A stretch of DNA of 64,000 nucleotides from Oryzias latipes. Its lineage: Eukaryota; Chordata; Actinopteri; Beloniformes; Adrianichthyidae. A program made the translations under genes and the position numbers. The notes beneath the pieces were generated by a model that ran no database searches, was not told the DNA's origin, and saw only the letters and a program-made list of their open reading frames with translations. Below are positions 1 through 10,362 of this stretch, in pieces (the first letter of the stretch is position 1; each line of letters begins with the position of its first letter). The DNA lies in assembly GCF_002234675.1 (NCBI RefSeq), contig NC_019869.2, positions 27,166,823 to 27,230,822 of the forward strand, written 5' to 3'.

Positions 1-120
1 TGTGAAACAACAGAAAATATGTCATATTCTAGGTTCTTCATAGTGGCCACCTTTTGCTTTGATTACTGCTTTGCACACTCTTGGCATTCTCTTGATGACC
101 TTCTAGAGGTAGTCACCAGG

Positions 121-753
121 GGGCCTCATTTATAAAACTTTGCGTAGGATTTGCGTCAGAAGTGGCGTACGGATGAAACATAGGACGTGTGTACGCACAG
201 AAATTTCCGGATTTATAAAACAGTGCGCACGCACATCCTACGGATTTTTCCCTTAATAAATCACAATCGATTCTAAATGCAGCGCAGCTTTTTATTATTA
301 TTTTATTATTTTTATTATTTCGTTCTGTTAACTATATTATTTATGAGGATGAATTGCACAACATGCCAATATTGCAGAACATATTTCACTTTTCTTTTTG
401 CAAATGAGTGTTCATTTGAATTTCTGTTGTAATTTTCGATAGATTTTTTTGTTTGTTTCACTGCTGATCGATCAGACGGGTGTTCGTGTAGGCTGTTAAT
501 TGTAAGACTTGCTTTGTGAAGTCTTCATGTTATTTCTGAGAGGCAGTATTGTCATTTTCACTTTCACGTGTTTCTTCCATCTGCAGACGGTGTTGCCGTT
601 TCTCATTTCACCCGTTTTTGTGCGTGCGCCTGGGTCAGAGCTTGCGTGAAGGACCGCACATTTTCCCGTCAAGTTTGCTTTTTATAAATATCAACTATTG
701 CGTAGAGAGTGGCGTACGCCTTCTTTTATGCGAAACGTTTATAAATGAGGCCC
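121..753. mobile_element. MITE nested in the Tc1-like element
   Basis: The inserted block begins GGGCCTCATTTATAAA at 121 and ends with its inverse TTTATAAATGAGGCCC at 753. It interrupts the Tc1 coding region between '...GTAGTCACC' and 'TGAAATGG', which I expect to be contiguous in related elements. The interior is rich in short inverted GTACGC and GCGCAC motifs and has no coding capacity. I see no clear target duplication, only an extra AGG on the left. A hAT- or Harbinger-derived MITE is possible; the superfamily is unassigned. Confidence 0.75.
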
Positions 754-773
754 TGAAATGGTCTTCCAACAGT

Positions 774-1652
774 CTTGAAGGAGTTCCCAGAATGCTTAGC
801 ACTTGTTGGGCCTTTTGCCTTCACTCTGCGGTCCAGCTCACCCCAAACCATCTCCATTGGGTTCAGGTCCAGTGACTGTGGAGGCCAGGTTATCTGGCAC
901 AGCCCCCCCCCCCATCACTCTCCTTTTTCGTCAATTAGCTCTTACACAGCCTGAAGGTGTGTTTGGGGTCATTGTCCTGTTGAAAAATAAATGATGGTCC
1001 AACTAAACGCAAACCGGATGGAATAGCATGCTGCTGCAAGATGCTGTGGTAGCCATGCTGGTTCAGTATGCCTTCAGTTTGGAAGAAATCCCCAACAGTA
1101 TCACCAGCAAAGCACCCCCCACACCATCACACCTCCTCCTACATGCTTCACGGTGGGAACCAAAAATCTCACATTTGGACTCAACAGACCAAAGCCCATA
1201 TTTCCACTGGTCTAATGTCCATTCCTTATGTTCTTTAGCCCAAACAAGTCTCTTCTGCTTGTTGCCTTTCTTTAGCAGTGGTTTCCTATCAGATATTCTA
1301 GCATGAAGGCCTGATTGACACAGTCTCCTTTAACAGTTGTTGTAGAGATGTGTCTGCTGCTAGAACTCTGTGTGCCATTGACCTGCTCTCTAATCTGAGC
1401 TGCTGTCAACCTGCCATTTCTGAGGCTGCTGACTCGGATGAACTTATCCTCCGCAGCAGAGGTGACTCTTGGTCTTCCTTTCCTGGGGGGGTCCACATGT
1501 AAGCCAGTTTCTTTGGAGCGCTTGATGGTTTTTGTGACTGCACTTGGGAACACTTTCAAAGTTTTCCCGATTTTTCAGACTGACTGACCTTCATTTCTTA
1601 GAGTAATGATGTCCACTTGTTTTTCTGTACTTAGCTGCTTTTTTCTTTTCAT
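774..1652 (-). pseudogene. Tc1-like transposase, decayed
   Basis: The product would be a DDE cut-and-paste transposase. The minus-strand ATG at 1652 opens a lysine-rich start (MKRKKQ) followed by the paired helix-turn-helix region. An in-frame TGA lies at 1575-1577, then a clear stretch continues (KVFPSAVTKTIKRSKETG, then GRPRVTSAAEDKFI). Beyond 1270 the catalytic part survives only in pieces in shifting frames. Around 830-890 it reads DLNPMEMVWGEL, which is the region of the third catalytic acid. One stop, several frameshifts and the lack of any continuous frame make it inactive. Family assignment is secure from the HTH and DLNP-E blocks. The exact C-terminus is estimated. Confidence 0.85.
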
Positions 1653-2064
1653 AATCCAAATTCTAGCAGTCTATTCAGTAGGACTATCAGTTGTGTATCC
1701 ACCTAACTTCTGCACAACACAACTGATGGTCCCAAACCCCATTTATAAGGCAAGAAATCACATTTATTAAACCTGACAGGGCACACCTGTGAAGTGAAAA
1801 ACATTTTAGGTGACTACCTCTAGAATCTCATCAACAGAATGCCAAGAGTGTACAAAGCAGGAATCAAAGCAAAAAGTGGCTACTGTGAAGAACCTACAAT
1901 ATGACATATTTTCAGTTGTTTGACACTTTTTTGTTATCTATAGAATTCCACATGCGTTCATTCACAGTTTTGATGCCTTCAGTGTGAATCTACAATTTTC
2001 ATAGTCATGAAAATAAAGAAAACTCTTTGAATGAGAAGGTGTGTCCAAACTTTTGGTCTGTAAT

Positions 2065-2624
2065 GTATATCATAATATGTTACCTTTGGCACACTAAAGA
2101 ACTTTTTTTTAAATCAAATATGAGTCCCATGACCCTGAATGGGACAAAACGGGTTAAGAAGATGAATGAACTAATGAATGAATGAGTTATTTTTGCAGCT
2201 CATTTTCCAACCAGGAAGTAAAACAACTCGATCTCTGATTCACCGCCTTTTGCTCCTTGGGGATGCCGCCCATTTCACGGCTTCAACCTTGGCAGCATGT
2301 CTGCATTTCGTCAACGAAAACAAACAGCATCCAAACTTTGGCAAAGACGGATGTGCATATTGTACATAGAAAAGGAAAGCATTTTTGCTGATCACCACTA
2401 GCTCCACGGAGAAAGTGTGTGTATGTGTTAGTCTGGGGTGGTGCTGGCAGTGCAGACTCTTCCTGGAAGAAGCTGTTCTCACTGGCCTACGTCACAATGC
2501 GAGAACCCACTTGTTGTCATGGGTTGGGAGGGGCTGGTGCTCACAGCGGAGGAATGCTCAGAGATGGGTGAATGGATCAAAATATTGCATTGGGGTTGTT
2601 TTTTGTGAAGAATGAACATTATAA
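2065..2624. other. Short spacer without gene
   Basis: I see no gene. It contains a small AATG-type repeat near 2160-2185 (GAATGAACTAATGAATGAAT) and otherwise unique sequence between the Tc1 end and the next TIR element. Confidence 0.5.
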
Positions 2625-3398
2625 TATACCGTAAATTCCGGACTACAAAGCGCACCCGAGTACAAGCCGCACCCACACCCGTTTTCACGTGATTAATTAC
2701 TTTTATACATACACAAGCCGCGTCAGAGTACAAGCCGCGCATGTGTGAATCCCAGAGTGAGTGCGATTCATTAACACACTGTGGTTGGGATCAGCTTTGC
2801 CTCAGGCTCATGTATTTGAGTATGTCAACATTTGTCAAACAGCATGGACCTCTATTCTGTTCACAAGTTCCTCAGTCATGGTGTTTTTATTTATTTCTTT
2901 TTTTTTTTTTTTTTTTTACTTATTGACAATCTAGGTATCATACATAAAATTACAAACAGTAACCATATAATCAACATTACATCCCTCAGTTATGATGAGG
3001 AAATTTACATCCGCGATTCCCCATTTCCCATGAGTCTTAGGGGCTAAAGGCGGGGCCAACGCCCGGCTCGCCATACTGTTGTACGTGTTTAAGAATGAGC
3101 AAATCATTCTTAAACACGTACAGTGAGTACAGTGAGTACAGTGACTCAAGCTCTCCTTCCGCTTGTGTCGCGGCAGCGTTATGGGAGTAACAGGACTGGT
3201 TAAAAAAACACACCGGTAAAATAAAGCAGCGGCGACTGAAAAGCGCGCGCCTCAGCGCGATACGCGATACGCGCGCCTCAGTGCGGCGCGTGCGTCAGAA
3301 GTCAGAAGCCTCTGCGCTCCGCGCTCGCCCCGCGCACTCCTTGTCTCCCCTTCCTATCTACTCCGACACCTCTGGCCAGGGCGGCTTCAAGGAGGAGC

Positions 3399-4476
3399 TG
3401 TCAGAGGGGTGGGGGTGAGGCCCCAAAGCAATCAAAAATTTTAGGGATCTGCTGGGGAGTTTGCTAGTTGCTCCAGAGACAGCCAAAGCCCTGATAGTTA
3501 AAATGTTTTAATAAAAACAGTCTAAAACCAGAAATGGTAAAAAAACTAAAAACACTTCCACTTTCGGCTTCTCCCATCAGGGGTCGCCACAGCGAACGAG
3601 TCGCATGGAAAATTTGGCAATGTTTTACGCCGGATGCCCTTCCTGACGCAACCTTCTCAAACCGGGCTTGGAACAACAAAAATGACATAAAACACATGTA
3701 AAGCCAACACATCAGGAGAACAGCGGTAGTAATTGTCCACATCACGCCATTGTCCAAGTGTCCGCCTTGATGTTCGTCCCACACCCAAGTCCTTCACCCG
3801 AGCAGGCCTGCACTCCAAGCCACCAGTTCACATGCAATAAAAACAAGGCAAATCCACAAATAGTTTTAAAAACACAAAAACAGTCATGCAAAGGAGTTAA
3901 AAGTCAATCCATATAAAACCCAATTAAAATCCACTGGTGACTGAGCTACAGGCTGCTCATAGAAGCTCAGTGTGTAGCTGGCACACTTAACTTTAGGAGG
4001 GGTGAAGCCCGTTCACCCCTCTGTGTCTCCAAATGGCAGTGTGAGATCTTCCTGAGGGTGTGCTGCCTCCCTTCTCCTCCACGCGAGCGATTTACTGGTC
4101 CGCGCCCCGATGAAGACCTGTGGCCAATGTTCTGCCGCCTCCGCGTCCTGAATTGCGCACCTCCGGCTCCAAGCCTTCCTCCTGCCTGCACCTTGCAGGT
4201 TGCACCCAAATGCCACGGACCTCGCGTCTCTGGCTCCAGCAGCAGGCCAAACTCAAACGATACAGGCTCCAACAGTCCTCCTGCTGCAGGCTGTGCCCAA
4301 GTGTCAGGAACCCCACGCACCGGCTCCAACAGTCCTCCTCTTCTTCCGGCCGCGCACTGGTGCTCTATAAGAGAATGACAGCCTCCCTGCTCTGTATGTG
4401 ACCACGCCCTCCCACACAGGTGTCCTTCATCCACCATCAGCAATCTGTGCAAGCAGTCACAAACTACCTGCTGACA
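3399..4476 (-). repeat. 3' LTR of Gypsy element A, with SINE-like insert
   Basis: This 1078-bp copy of the LTR is longer than its partner only because of the insert at 3554-3677. The polypurine tract lies immediately upstream in element sense (4477-4488). Reading frames inside it, about 100-160 codons on both strands, repeat in both LTRs and show no known domain, so I do not call them genes. Confidence 0.92.
3554..3677. mobile_element. Short interspersed insert inside the 3' LTR
   Basis: A 124-bp block is present here and absent from the equivalent site of the 5' LTR (near 9562), where 'ACTAAAAAC' runs straight into 'AAAAATGAC'. It contains GGGGTCGCCACAGCGAA and GCCGGATGCCCTTCCTGACG, a motif I know as a high-copy short repeat in fish genomes. 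An AAC repeat at both edges may be the target duplication. It must have arrived after the LTRs were formed. Confidence 0.8.
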
Positions 4477-4488
4477 CTCCCCCCGACT
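4477..4488 (-). promoter_or_regulatory. Polypurine tract of Gypsy element A
   Basis: The minus strand reads GTCGGGGGGAG directly before the 3' LTR start TGTCAG. This is the expected place and composition for plus-strand DNA priming. Confidence 0.7.
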
Positions 4489-4510
4489 GAAAGCGTTCTA
4501 GTCCCTAGAA

Positions 4511-7087
4511 CTACTCACGGTACCTTTGGGGCCTTTGCCTATTAAGCCTCTGGGAGCGCCTTGGTTCAGGTGCTTGAGCAGCTTCGTACCCCTCTGCCAC
4601 TGGGAGGGGAAAGGCAAATCCCCATAATGCTAGGCCATCTGCGGGTGTTTGCTCTTCAGCTGTTGGCTCGCTTGGTAACTCTTGAGGGACGAGACAGGGG
4701 AGGCAAGGTCTCAAATTGTTACGGTGCAGAACCCTTTCAGGACCGTCTTTACCTTCTGGCCTGACTCTGTAGACAGGGCGATCTGGATAAGGCTGGGCTA
4801 CTACAACCTGAGGTTCATTTTCCCACCTATCACTAAGTTTACCCTTTTCCCTTCTCCTCTGGTCTAAGACCAGAACCCGCTCTCCTGGAAGCAGGGGGGA
4901 ATCTTTGGCAGCCTTGTCGTAGATCTTCTTGTTTGTGCTGGCTGCTTGCAGTAAAGAGGTTGACGCTTTGTTGTAAGCATAAGTCAACTGTTGATGGTGC
5001 CTACTCACCCACTCTGTCGTGGTAGTGGTACTCAACGAGGCCACTGCTCCTGTCAGCATGTCCACAGGGGTTCTAAGGTGGCGGCCAAACATTAGGAAGG
5101 AAGGTGCATATTTAGTGGAGGCATGCACGGTGTTGTTGTAAGCCTGGACAAGGCCTGGAAGGTACCCCGCCCAATGCCTTTGTTGTTCAGCCTCCAGTGT
5201 CCCCAACAAGCTTAGCAAAGTTTGGTTGAACCGCTCGCATGCCCCATTGCCCTGTGGGTGGTATGGTGTGGTGCGGGACTTACGACAGCCATAAATCATG
5301 CACAGTTCTTTTATGAGTCTTGACTCAAAGCCAGGGCCTTGATCTGAATGCATGACCTCTGGGCAGCCGAATGGCTGTATAACATGAGTCCACAAGGCAC
5401 GAGCCGTTGCCACTGCTGTCTGATCAGGGGTCGGAATAGCCCATGCATACTTTGTGAACAAGTCAGTCACAACCAGGATGTTCTGGTATCTGTCTGTAGG
5501 GCGGCTCAATGTTAGAAAGTCCATTGCCACTATGTGCATCGGGGCTCTGGCAGTGAATGGGGCAAGAGGAGCCCTGTGATCAGCCTTTGTTTTGTACAAC
5601 ACGCAGCGGGGGCAGGCCTTTATATAACCCTGAACAGTCTTTTCCATTTGGGGCCAATAAAAATTTCTTCGCAGCGTAGTAAGCATGCGATCTGCACCTG
5701 GGTGTCCACTGTTTTGATGGCAAAACTCTACCAAGGCTGCAGTTTTATTGTTCGGGACCACAACTTGTTGGAGAGTTTCGTAGGTTGAGGAGTCTCTTAC
5801 TCTCCTGCATAACACTCCCTCAATAATTTCGAGTCTTCTCCATTGCTGCAAGAGTCTCTTTATTGGCTGAGAAAGCGCCCGCCTTTCTGCTGCACCTGGT
5901 AACCCACCTTGAGTCAGATAGTCCCGAACCTGACAAACTGTGGGGTGTCTCTGCTGTTCCAGTCTCCACAGGCCAGGGTTCCACCCCCAACCATTAAAGG
6001 GCTCTTCTGTCTCATCCAAAACCTCCATCACATGTACCGTCTGGGTGCCAACAGGCCCTAGGCCTGTTGAGGCAATGTGGAGTCTAGACAATGCATCAGC
6101 ATTAGTGTGGTCCTTCCCCGGTCGGTACCGGATGGTGTAATCAAAATTGGCCAGCTGAGCAACCCACCTCTGTTCCACGGCCCCTAGTTTTGCTGTCTGC
6201 AGGTGTACAAGGGGGTTATTGTCCGTCACAACAGTTATCTTCGCACCCCACAAAAAATCTTTGAATTTCTCCACCAGAGCCCATTTCATTGCCAACAGCT
6301 CAAGTTTAAAAGAGCTGTAGTTGGCATCGTTGCGTTCTGAGGGGTGCAGGCTCCGACTAGCATATGCAATGACTCGATCTGCTCCATCCTGTTCCTGGGC
6401 TAAAACAGCACCTAAACCGCAGTTACTGGCATCTGTATAGACAGTGAAAGGCTTTGTGAAATCTGCATATCCCAAAATTGGCGCTTGTAGCAAGCATTGC
6501 TTGAGCTGCTGAAATGCAACTTCGCACTCATCAGTCCATTGGACAGAGGGTGATTCTCTGCACCTGCTCCTTGATGAGCCCCTCAAAAGTTCATTCAGAG
6601 GTTTAGCAATCTTGGAAAAGTCTTTAACAAACCGCCTGTAGTAGCCCACAAAACCCAGAAAAGATCTTACCTGCCTAACTGTGGTAGGACGGCCCCAACT
6701 CTGGACAGCTGCGGTTTTCTCTGGGTCAGGCGACACTCCATCACCACTGACTTCGTGGCCCAGGAACTTGACTTTCTTATGAAACAGCTTGCATTTCTCT
6801 GGGCGAAGAAGAAGACCATAACGCCCCAGGGACTCAAACACACGCTCCAGATGGTCCAGGTGGGTTGCAAAGTCTTTGGAATACACAATAACATCATCCA
6901 GGTATACAAGAGCAGAGTCAACAAGCTGGTCCCCCAAACAGCGCTGCATCAGTCTTTGAAAGGTTGCTGGGGCATTACAGAGTCCAAACGGCATCCTGTC
7001 AAACTCAAATAAGCCAAAAGGTGTTGTAAATGCAGTCTTTTCTCTGTCTTTCTCCTCTACCTCCACTTGCCAGTATCCACTGGCCAA
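4511..7087 (-). CDS. pol: Pol part 2 of Gypsy element A: RT palm, RNase H, integrase
   Basis: An 858-codon frame continues pol directly after the TAG at 7097-7099. Numbered from its first Met, it holds the RT active site YLDD at 62-65, RNase H with YTDAS (Asp219), and the integrase HHCC zinc finger (His457, His462, Cys492, Cys495). The integrase DDE triad is Asp523, Asp582 and Glu618 (NGACERF). The tail ends in a basic segment (RRSQRLNRQRPQRYRE). All catalytic residues are present. It lacks a chromodomain, unlike element B. The Met at 7087 is not a real initiator: the protein would be made only as part of a gag-pol polyprotein by reading through the upstream stop. Confidence 0.92.
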   Translation of the reverse strand: MASGYWQVEVEEKDREKTAFTTPFGLFEFDRMPFGLCNAPATFQRLMQRCLGDQLVDSALVYLDDVIVYSKDFATHLDHLERVFESLGRYGLLLRPEKCKLFHKKVKFLGHEVSGDGVSPDPEKTAAVQSWGRPTTVRQVRSFLGFVGYYRRFVKDFSKIAKPLNELLRGSSRSRCRESPSVQWTDECEVAFQQLKQCLLQAPILGYADFTKPFTVYTDASNCGLGAVLAQEQDGADRVIAYASRSLHPSERNDANYSSFKLELLAMKWALVEKFKDFLWGAKITVVTDNNPLVHLQTAKLGAVEQRWVAQLANFDYTIRYRPGKDHTNADALSRLHIASTGLGPVGTQTVHVMEVLDETEEPFNGWGWNPGLWRLEQQRHPTVCQVRDYLTQGGLPGAAERRALSQPIKRLLQQWRRLEIIEGVLCRRVRDSSTYETLQQVVVPNNKTAALVEFCHQNSGHPGADRMLTTLRRNFYWPQMEKTVQGYIKACPRCVLYKTKADHRAPLAPFTARAPMHIVAMDFLTLSRPTDRYQNILVVTDLFTKYAWAIPTPDQTAVATARALWTHVIQPFGCPEVMHSDQGPGFESRLIKELCMIYGCRKSRTTPYHPQGNGACERFNQTLLSLLGTLEAEQQRHWAGYLPGLVQAYNNTVHASTKYAPSFLMFGRHLRTPVDMLTGAVASLSTTTTTEWVSRHHQQLTYAYNKASTSLLQAASTNKKIYDKAAKDSPLLPGERVLVLDQRRREKGKLSDRWENEPQVVVAQPYPDRPVYRVRPEGKDGPERVLHRNNLRPCLPCLVPQELPSEPTAEEQTPADGLALWGFAFPLPVAEGYEAAQAPEPRRSQRLNRQRPQRYRE

Positions 7088-7099
7088 GTCCAGAGTGGA

Positions 7100-8410
7100 C
7101 TACCAATCTGCTTGGTTGAGACTGGTCAGGGAATCTTCAATTCGAGGCAAGGGGAAAGCGTCTTTATGAGTGACTCGGTTCAATTTTCTGTAGTCCACAC
7201 AAAAACGCCAGGCACCGCACTTCTTCTGTACCAGCACTATGGGTGCAGCCCACGGACTACTGCTCTCTCTAATGACGCCCTGCTCAAGCATGCCCTGCAA
7301 AAGACTGCGGATCTCTTTATAGAGAGTGGGGGGAACAGGCCTGTACCTCTCTTTGATAGGTTCTGCGCCACCTGTTGGGATTCTATGTTTCACAACACTA
7401 GTGTGTCCATAATCATCCTCATGCCTGGCAAAGACATGACTCCATTTTTGAAGTAATTGCCCCAGTTGTTGCTGCTGCTCATCTGTGAGGTCCTCCCCTT
7501 TAATACAAGGGGGGTGGTTTTCCCCACCTACCGCGGACAGACACTCGCCAACATCAATGACTGCCACCTCTACAACACCTGTGCTCACCTCGCAAAGGGA
7601 AACGTCTTTGCAGCCTTTTACATTTTCTGGGTTGACCGAACAGACCTTGGCTAGCTTCTGAAATCTACTAATGATCACAGGGAAGGGATTCAAGTTCCTT
7701 ACTCTCACAGGTAATCTACCCTGGTCTACAGTCACTAGAGTCCGTGCAACCTCTATATTGCCGCCTTCGGTGAACGGCTCCACCATTGCGCAAACTTTTG
7801 GCCCACAGGGCCAAGGCGCTGTCTTTGCCCACAGCATCACCTCGCTGTTTGCCGGTACAGTCACTGGTGCTCGGCAGGCGGGACGAGCTACCCTGGTCAA
7901 GGGCTCCATAGCTGAAACAGCTTGGATACGCTGGCAGTCAGCAAAAACATCCTCCCATGCCCTTCTAAGGGGCTGACGTTTTATAAGAGGTGGTCGGTGC
8001 TTTTGGAACAGTTCTTCCCAACACTCAGAAATTACATTCATGCCCAAGATGGCCTTCTTTTCACCCAAATAGCTGTCTTCTACCACCACAACCCCACAAT
8101 TCGGGACCCGAACCCCCCCCACCTGGAAGTCAACTACTATGTAGCCTGTATAAGGGATGGTTAGTCCATTTGCAGCTCGAAGTTTAAGCCAAGAGAGGAC
8201 CCCACCCAAATGCTTCTCCTTGAAGAGGTCTTTACACAGACTCACAAAAAAGTGTTACTTGCGACCCAGTGTCTAGCAAACACTTAACTTCTACGTCGTC
8301 TAGTTTAACCGTGACATATGGGCAGCTCTCTGTAAACCTGGTTGAGGGTGGGGAGCTAGGTGGGTCAGCGCTAAGGGGTCCGGTCACCTGACCCACGGTG
8401 GCCGGTGGGA
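7100..8410 (-). pseudogene. pol: Pol part 1 of Gypsy element A: protease and RT fingers, frameshifted
   Basis: The aspartic protease lies directly after gag, with the catalytic LLDTGSQVTL at 8250-8280. It is in the -1 frame relative to gag, and that frame stops at TAA shortly after a run of six T (8246-8251). The remaining protease and linker and the first part of RT continue in the gag frame from 8245 to 7100 (381 codons). RT fingers are recognisable by SSSPWAAPIVLVQKK and WRFCVDYRKLN. A TAG at 7097-7099 then interrupts the frame at the conserved W-x-STLDLASGYW block. So one indel and one nonsense codon break pol here. Alternatively, two compensating indels lie between 8411 and 8246. Confidence 0.85.
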
Positions 8411-9349
8411 CTAAAAATCCTGATGGGGGGCTCTAGAGTGGCAGCTGCGGCTAAAATGCCCCGCTTCTTTGCAAGTAGCACAGATTGGGCGGCCCTGTTG
8501 GTCCCACTCATATCGTGGTGTCCCTCTAATACCCCTACTAGCTGGTCTGGCTCTATTATCTGTTCTCCAATTAGACTCTGGCTTCATACGTGTGTTTGGA
8601 ACCGTTCGGTTTTCCTGTAACTCAGACAAAATATTTTTAGACATTTCAGCCACTTGGTCTTTCACCTCTTTTAGCAGTTCATTTTTCAGTTCTGTTTTCC
8701 AGTCTGTTGTGGTTTGTGCGTGGGGCACCTGCTTTGCTATTGCCATACAGGAAGACGGTGACCATTGTTCTGCTTGTTCCTCTTCCAATGAGAGTGCTTC
8801 CATCTTTACTTCGTCAAAGGACAATGTAGGAGTCTTCCTCACAAGGCGTCGTAGCTCCTGGCGAAGGGAACCTTCTCTTAATCCCATGACAAACTGGTCT
8901 CGTAGGATGGCATCACCATCCTCAAGTCCTGCCTCGTTTCTCTGTTTCAACATAAGAAAGAGTTCTCTCAACCGCAGGGAAAAAGACTTGAGTGACTCTG
9001 GTGGCTGTTGTCTACAATTAAAAAAACGAGTCCTGAGCACAGAAACGTGAGTGTTATCACCATACAGAACGTGCAAAACATCAAGAATTTTCTTAGGAGT
9101 GTCTCTAAGTGATCTCTCCAGAGTTAATATTTCTCTCTTTGCTTCACCTTCAAGTAAATTTAAAAGAATGTCAGCTTTCTGAGAGTCTGTAAGAGGCTGA
9201 AAACTTAGCATAGATTCAGCTTGGTGTTTCCACTCCCCAAACTTGGATTGAGCATTTTCCCCACTAAACTTTTGCACCCATGGGCAACCCATGAAAAATG
9301 GCATCATCATTGCTGAAGGGCCAGCTGCACCTACCTGGGCCTGCTGCAT
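8411..9349 (-). CDS. gag: Gag polyprotein of Gypsy element A
   Basis: A 312-residue structural capsid protein, intact from ATG at 9349 to TAG at 8411-8413. Residues 25-200 form an alpha-helical capsid region (start KFSGENAQSKFGEWKHQ, then LRDQFVMGL) that resembles the gag-derived PNMA/ZCCHC proteins of vertebrates. A charged linker follows. A CCHC zinc knuckle (CATCKEAGHFSRSCH) sits near residues 289-303 and should bind RNA. Just before the stop is a run of five T (GATTTTTAG), and the protease frame is open in the -1 frame across this point, so a -1 ribosomal frameshift into pol is plausible. The start is chosen because it follows the PBS by about 30 bases and no upstream ATG lies in frame. 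Confidence 0.88.
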   Translation of the reverse strand: MQQAQVGAAGPSAMMMPFFMGCPWVQKFSGENAQSKFGEWKHQAESMLSFQPLTDSQKADILLNLLEGEAKREILTLERSLRDTPKKILDVLHVLYGDNTHVSVLRTRFFNCRQQPPESLKSFSLRLRELFLMLKQRNEAGLEDGDAILRDQFVMGLREGSLRQELRRLVRKTPTLSFDEVKMEALSLEEEQAEQWSPSSCMAIAKQVPHAQTTTDWKTELKNELLKEVKDQVAEMSKNILSELQENRTVPNTRMKPESNWRTDNRARPASRGIRGTPRYEWDQQGRPICATCKEAGHFSRSCHSRAPHQDF

Positions 9350-9378
9350 GCTGGAGCGACCAGTGACTCAACCCAGCA

Positions 9379-9398
9379 GAATCCTGCCGACAACGCCA
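9379..9398 (-). promoter_or_regulatory. Primer-binding site, probably tRNA-Ser
   Basis: Six bases inside the 5' LTR the minus strand reads TGGCGTTGTCGGCAGGATTC. It begins with the TGG complement of a tRNA CCA end. The rest matches the complement of the 3' acceptor and T arm of vertebrate tRNA-Ser as I remember it, with perhaps one mismatch to the AGA isoacceptor. Position and sequence fit minus-strand DNA priming. Confidence 0.75.
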
Positions 9399-9404
9399 AA
9401 AATC

Positions 9405-10358
9405 TGTCAGAGGGGTGGGGGTGAGGCCCCAAAGCAATCAAAAATTTTAGGGATCTGCTGGGGAGTTTGCTAGTTGCTCCAGAGACAGCCAAAGCCCTGA
9501 TAGTTAAAATGTTTTAATAAAAACAGTCTAAAACCAGAAATGGTGAAAAAAACTAAAAACAAAAATGACATAAAACACGTGTAAAGCCAACACATCAGGA
9601 AAACAGCGGTAGTAATTGTCCACATCACGCCATTGTCCAAGTGTCCGCCTTGATGTTCGTCCCACACCCAAGTCCTTCACCCGAGCAGGCCTGCACTCCA
9701 AGCCACCAGTTCACATGCAATAAAAACAAGGCAAATCCACAAATAGTTTTAAAAACACAAAAACAGTCATGCAAAGGAGTTAAAAGTCAATCCATATAAA
9801 ACCCAATTAAAATCCACTGGTGACTGAGCTACAGGCTGCTCATAGAAGCTCGGTGTGTAGCTGGCACACTTAACTTTAGGAGGGGTGAAGCCCGTTCACC
9901 CCTCTGTGTCTCCAAATGGCAGTGTGAGATCTTCCTGAGGGTGTGCTGCCTCCCTTCTCCTCCACGCGAGCGATTTACTGGTCCGCGCCCCGATGAAGAC
10001 CTGTGGCCAATGTTCTGCCGCTTCCGCGTCCTGAATTGCGCACCTCCGGCTCCAAGCCTTCCTCCTGCCTGCACCTTGCAGGTTGCACCCAAATGCCACG
10101 GACCTCGCGTCTCTGGCTCCAGCAGCAGGCCAAACTCAAACGATACAGGCTCCAACAGTCCTCCTCTGCAGGCTGTGCCCAAGTGTCAGGAACCCCACGC
10201 ACCGGCTCCAACAGTCCTCCTCTTCTTCCGGCCGCGCACTGGTGCTCTATAAGAGAATGACAGCCTCCCTGCTCTGTATGTGACCACGCCCTCCCACACA
10301 GGTGTCCTTCATCCACCATCAGCAATCTGTGCAAGCAGTCACAAACTACCTGCTGACA
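9405..10358 (-). repeat. 5' LTR of Gypsy element A
   Basis: This 954-bp direct repeat starts TGTCAGAGG at 9405 and ends CTGACA at 10358 (plus-strand reading). It matches 3399-4476 almost exactly but lacks the 124-bp insert of the other copy. Since pol reads on the minus strand, this copy is the upstream LTR and should hold the promoter. Its outer flank GAGC is the target duplication. Confidence 0.92.
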
Positions 10359-10362
10359 GAGC

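Larger units (their letters stand above)
1..2062 (-). mobile_element. Tc1/mariner-like DNA transposon, left end cut by window
   Basis: Position 1 lies inside the left terminal inverted repeat. Bases 1-115 reappear inverted at about 1800-1925, for example the tracts reading GAACCTA and ATATGACATATTTTC. The right TIR continues outward to GGTGTGTCCAAACTTTTGG and ends at 2062, followed by the TA expected for a Tc1 target site. The long (about 200 bp) TIR is one I recognise from fish Tc1-like elements. The transposase runs on the minus strand and is broken, and a MITE is inserted at 121-753. The element is a non-autonomous fossil. Confidence 0.9.
3399..10358 (-). mobile_element. Ty3/Gypsy LTR retrotransposon A, PNMA-like gag
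   Basis: A complete LTR element on the minus strand: 5' LTR 9405-10358, PBS, gag, pol (protease, RT, RNase H, integrase), PPT and 3' LTR 3399-4476. A 4-bp GAGC duplication flanks it (3395-3398 and 10359-10362). LTR ends are TGTCAG...CTGACA. By eye the LTRs differ at about four substitutions and two single-base indels over roughly 950 bp, apart from one 124-bp insertion, so the integration is recent. Pol nevertheless carries a frameshift and an in-frame UAG, so this copy is probably defective. Domain order RT, RNase H, IN is Ty3/Gypsy rather than Copia. Confidence 0.93.

Noticed and set aside
3967-4452. 161-codon and other frames inside the LTRs of Gypsy A (also 9829-10415)
   Set aside because: Present in both LTRs in altered frames, without any domain; LTR sequence, not a gene.
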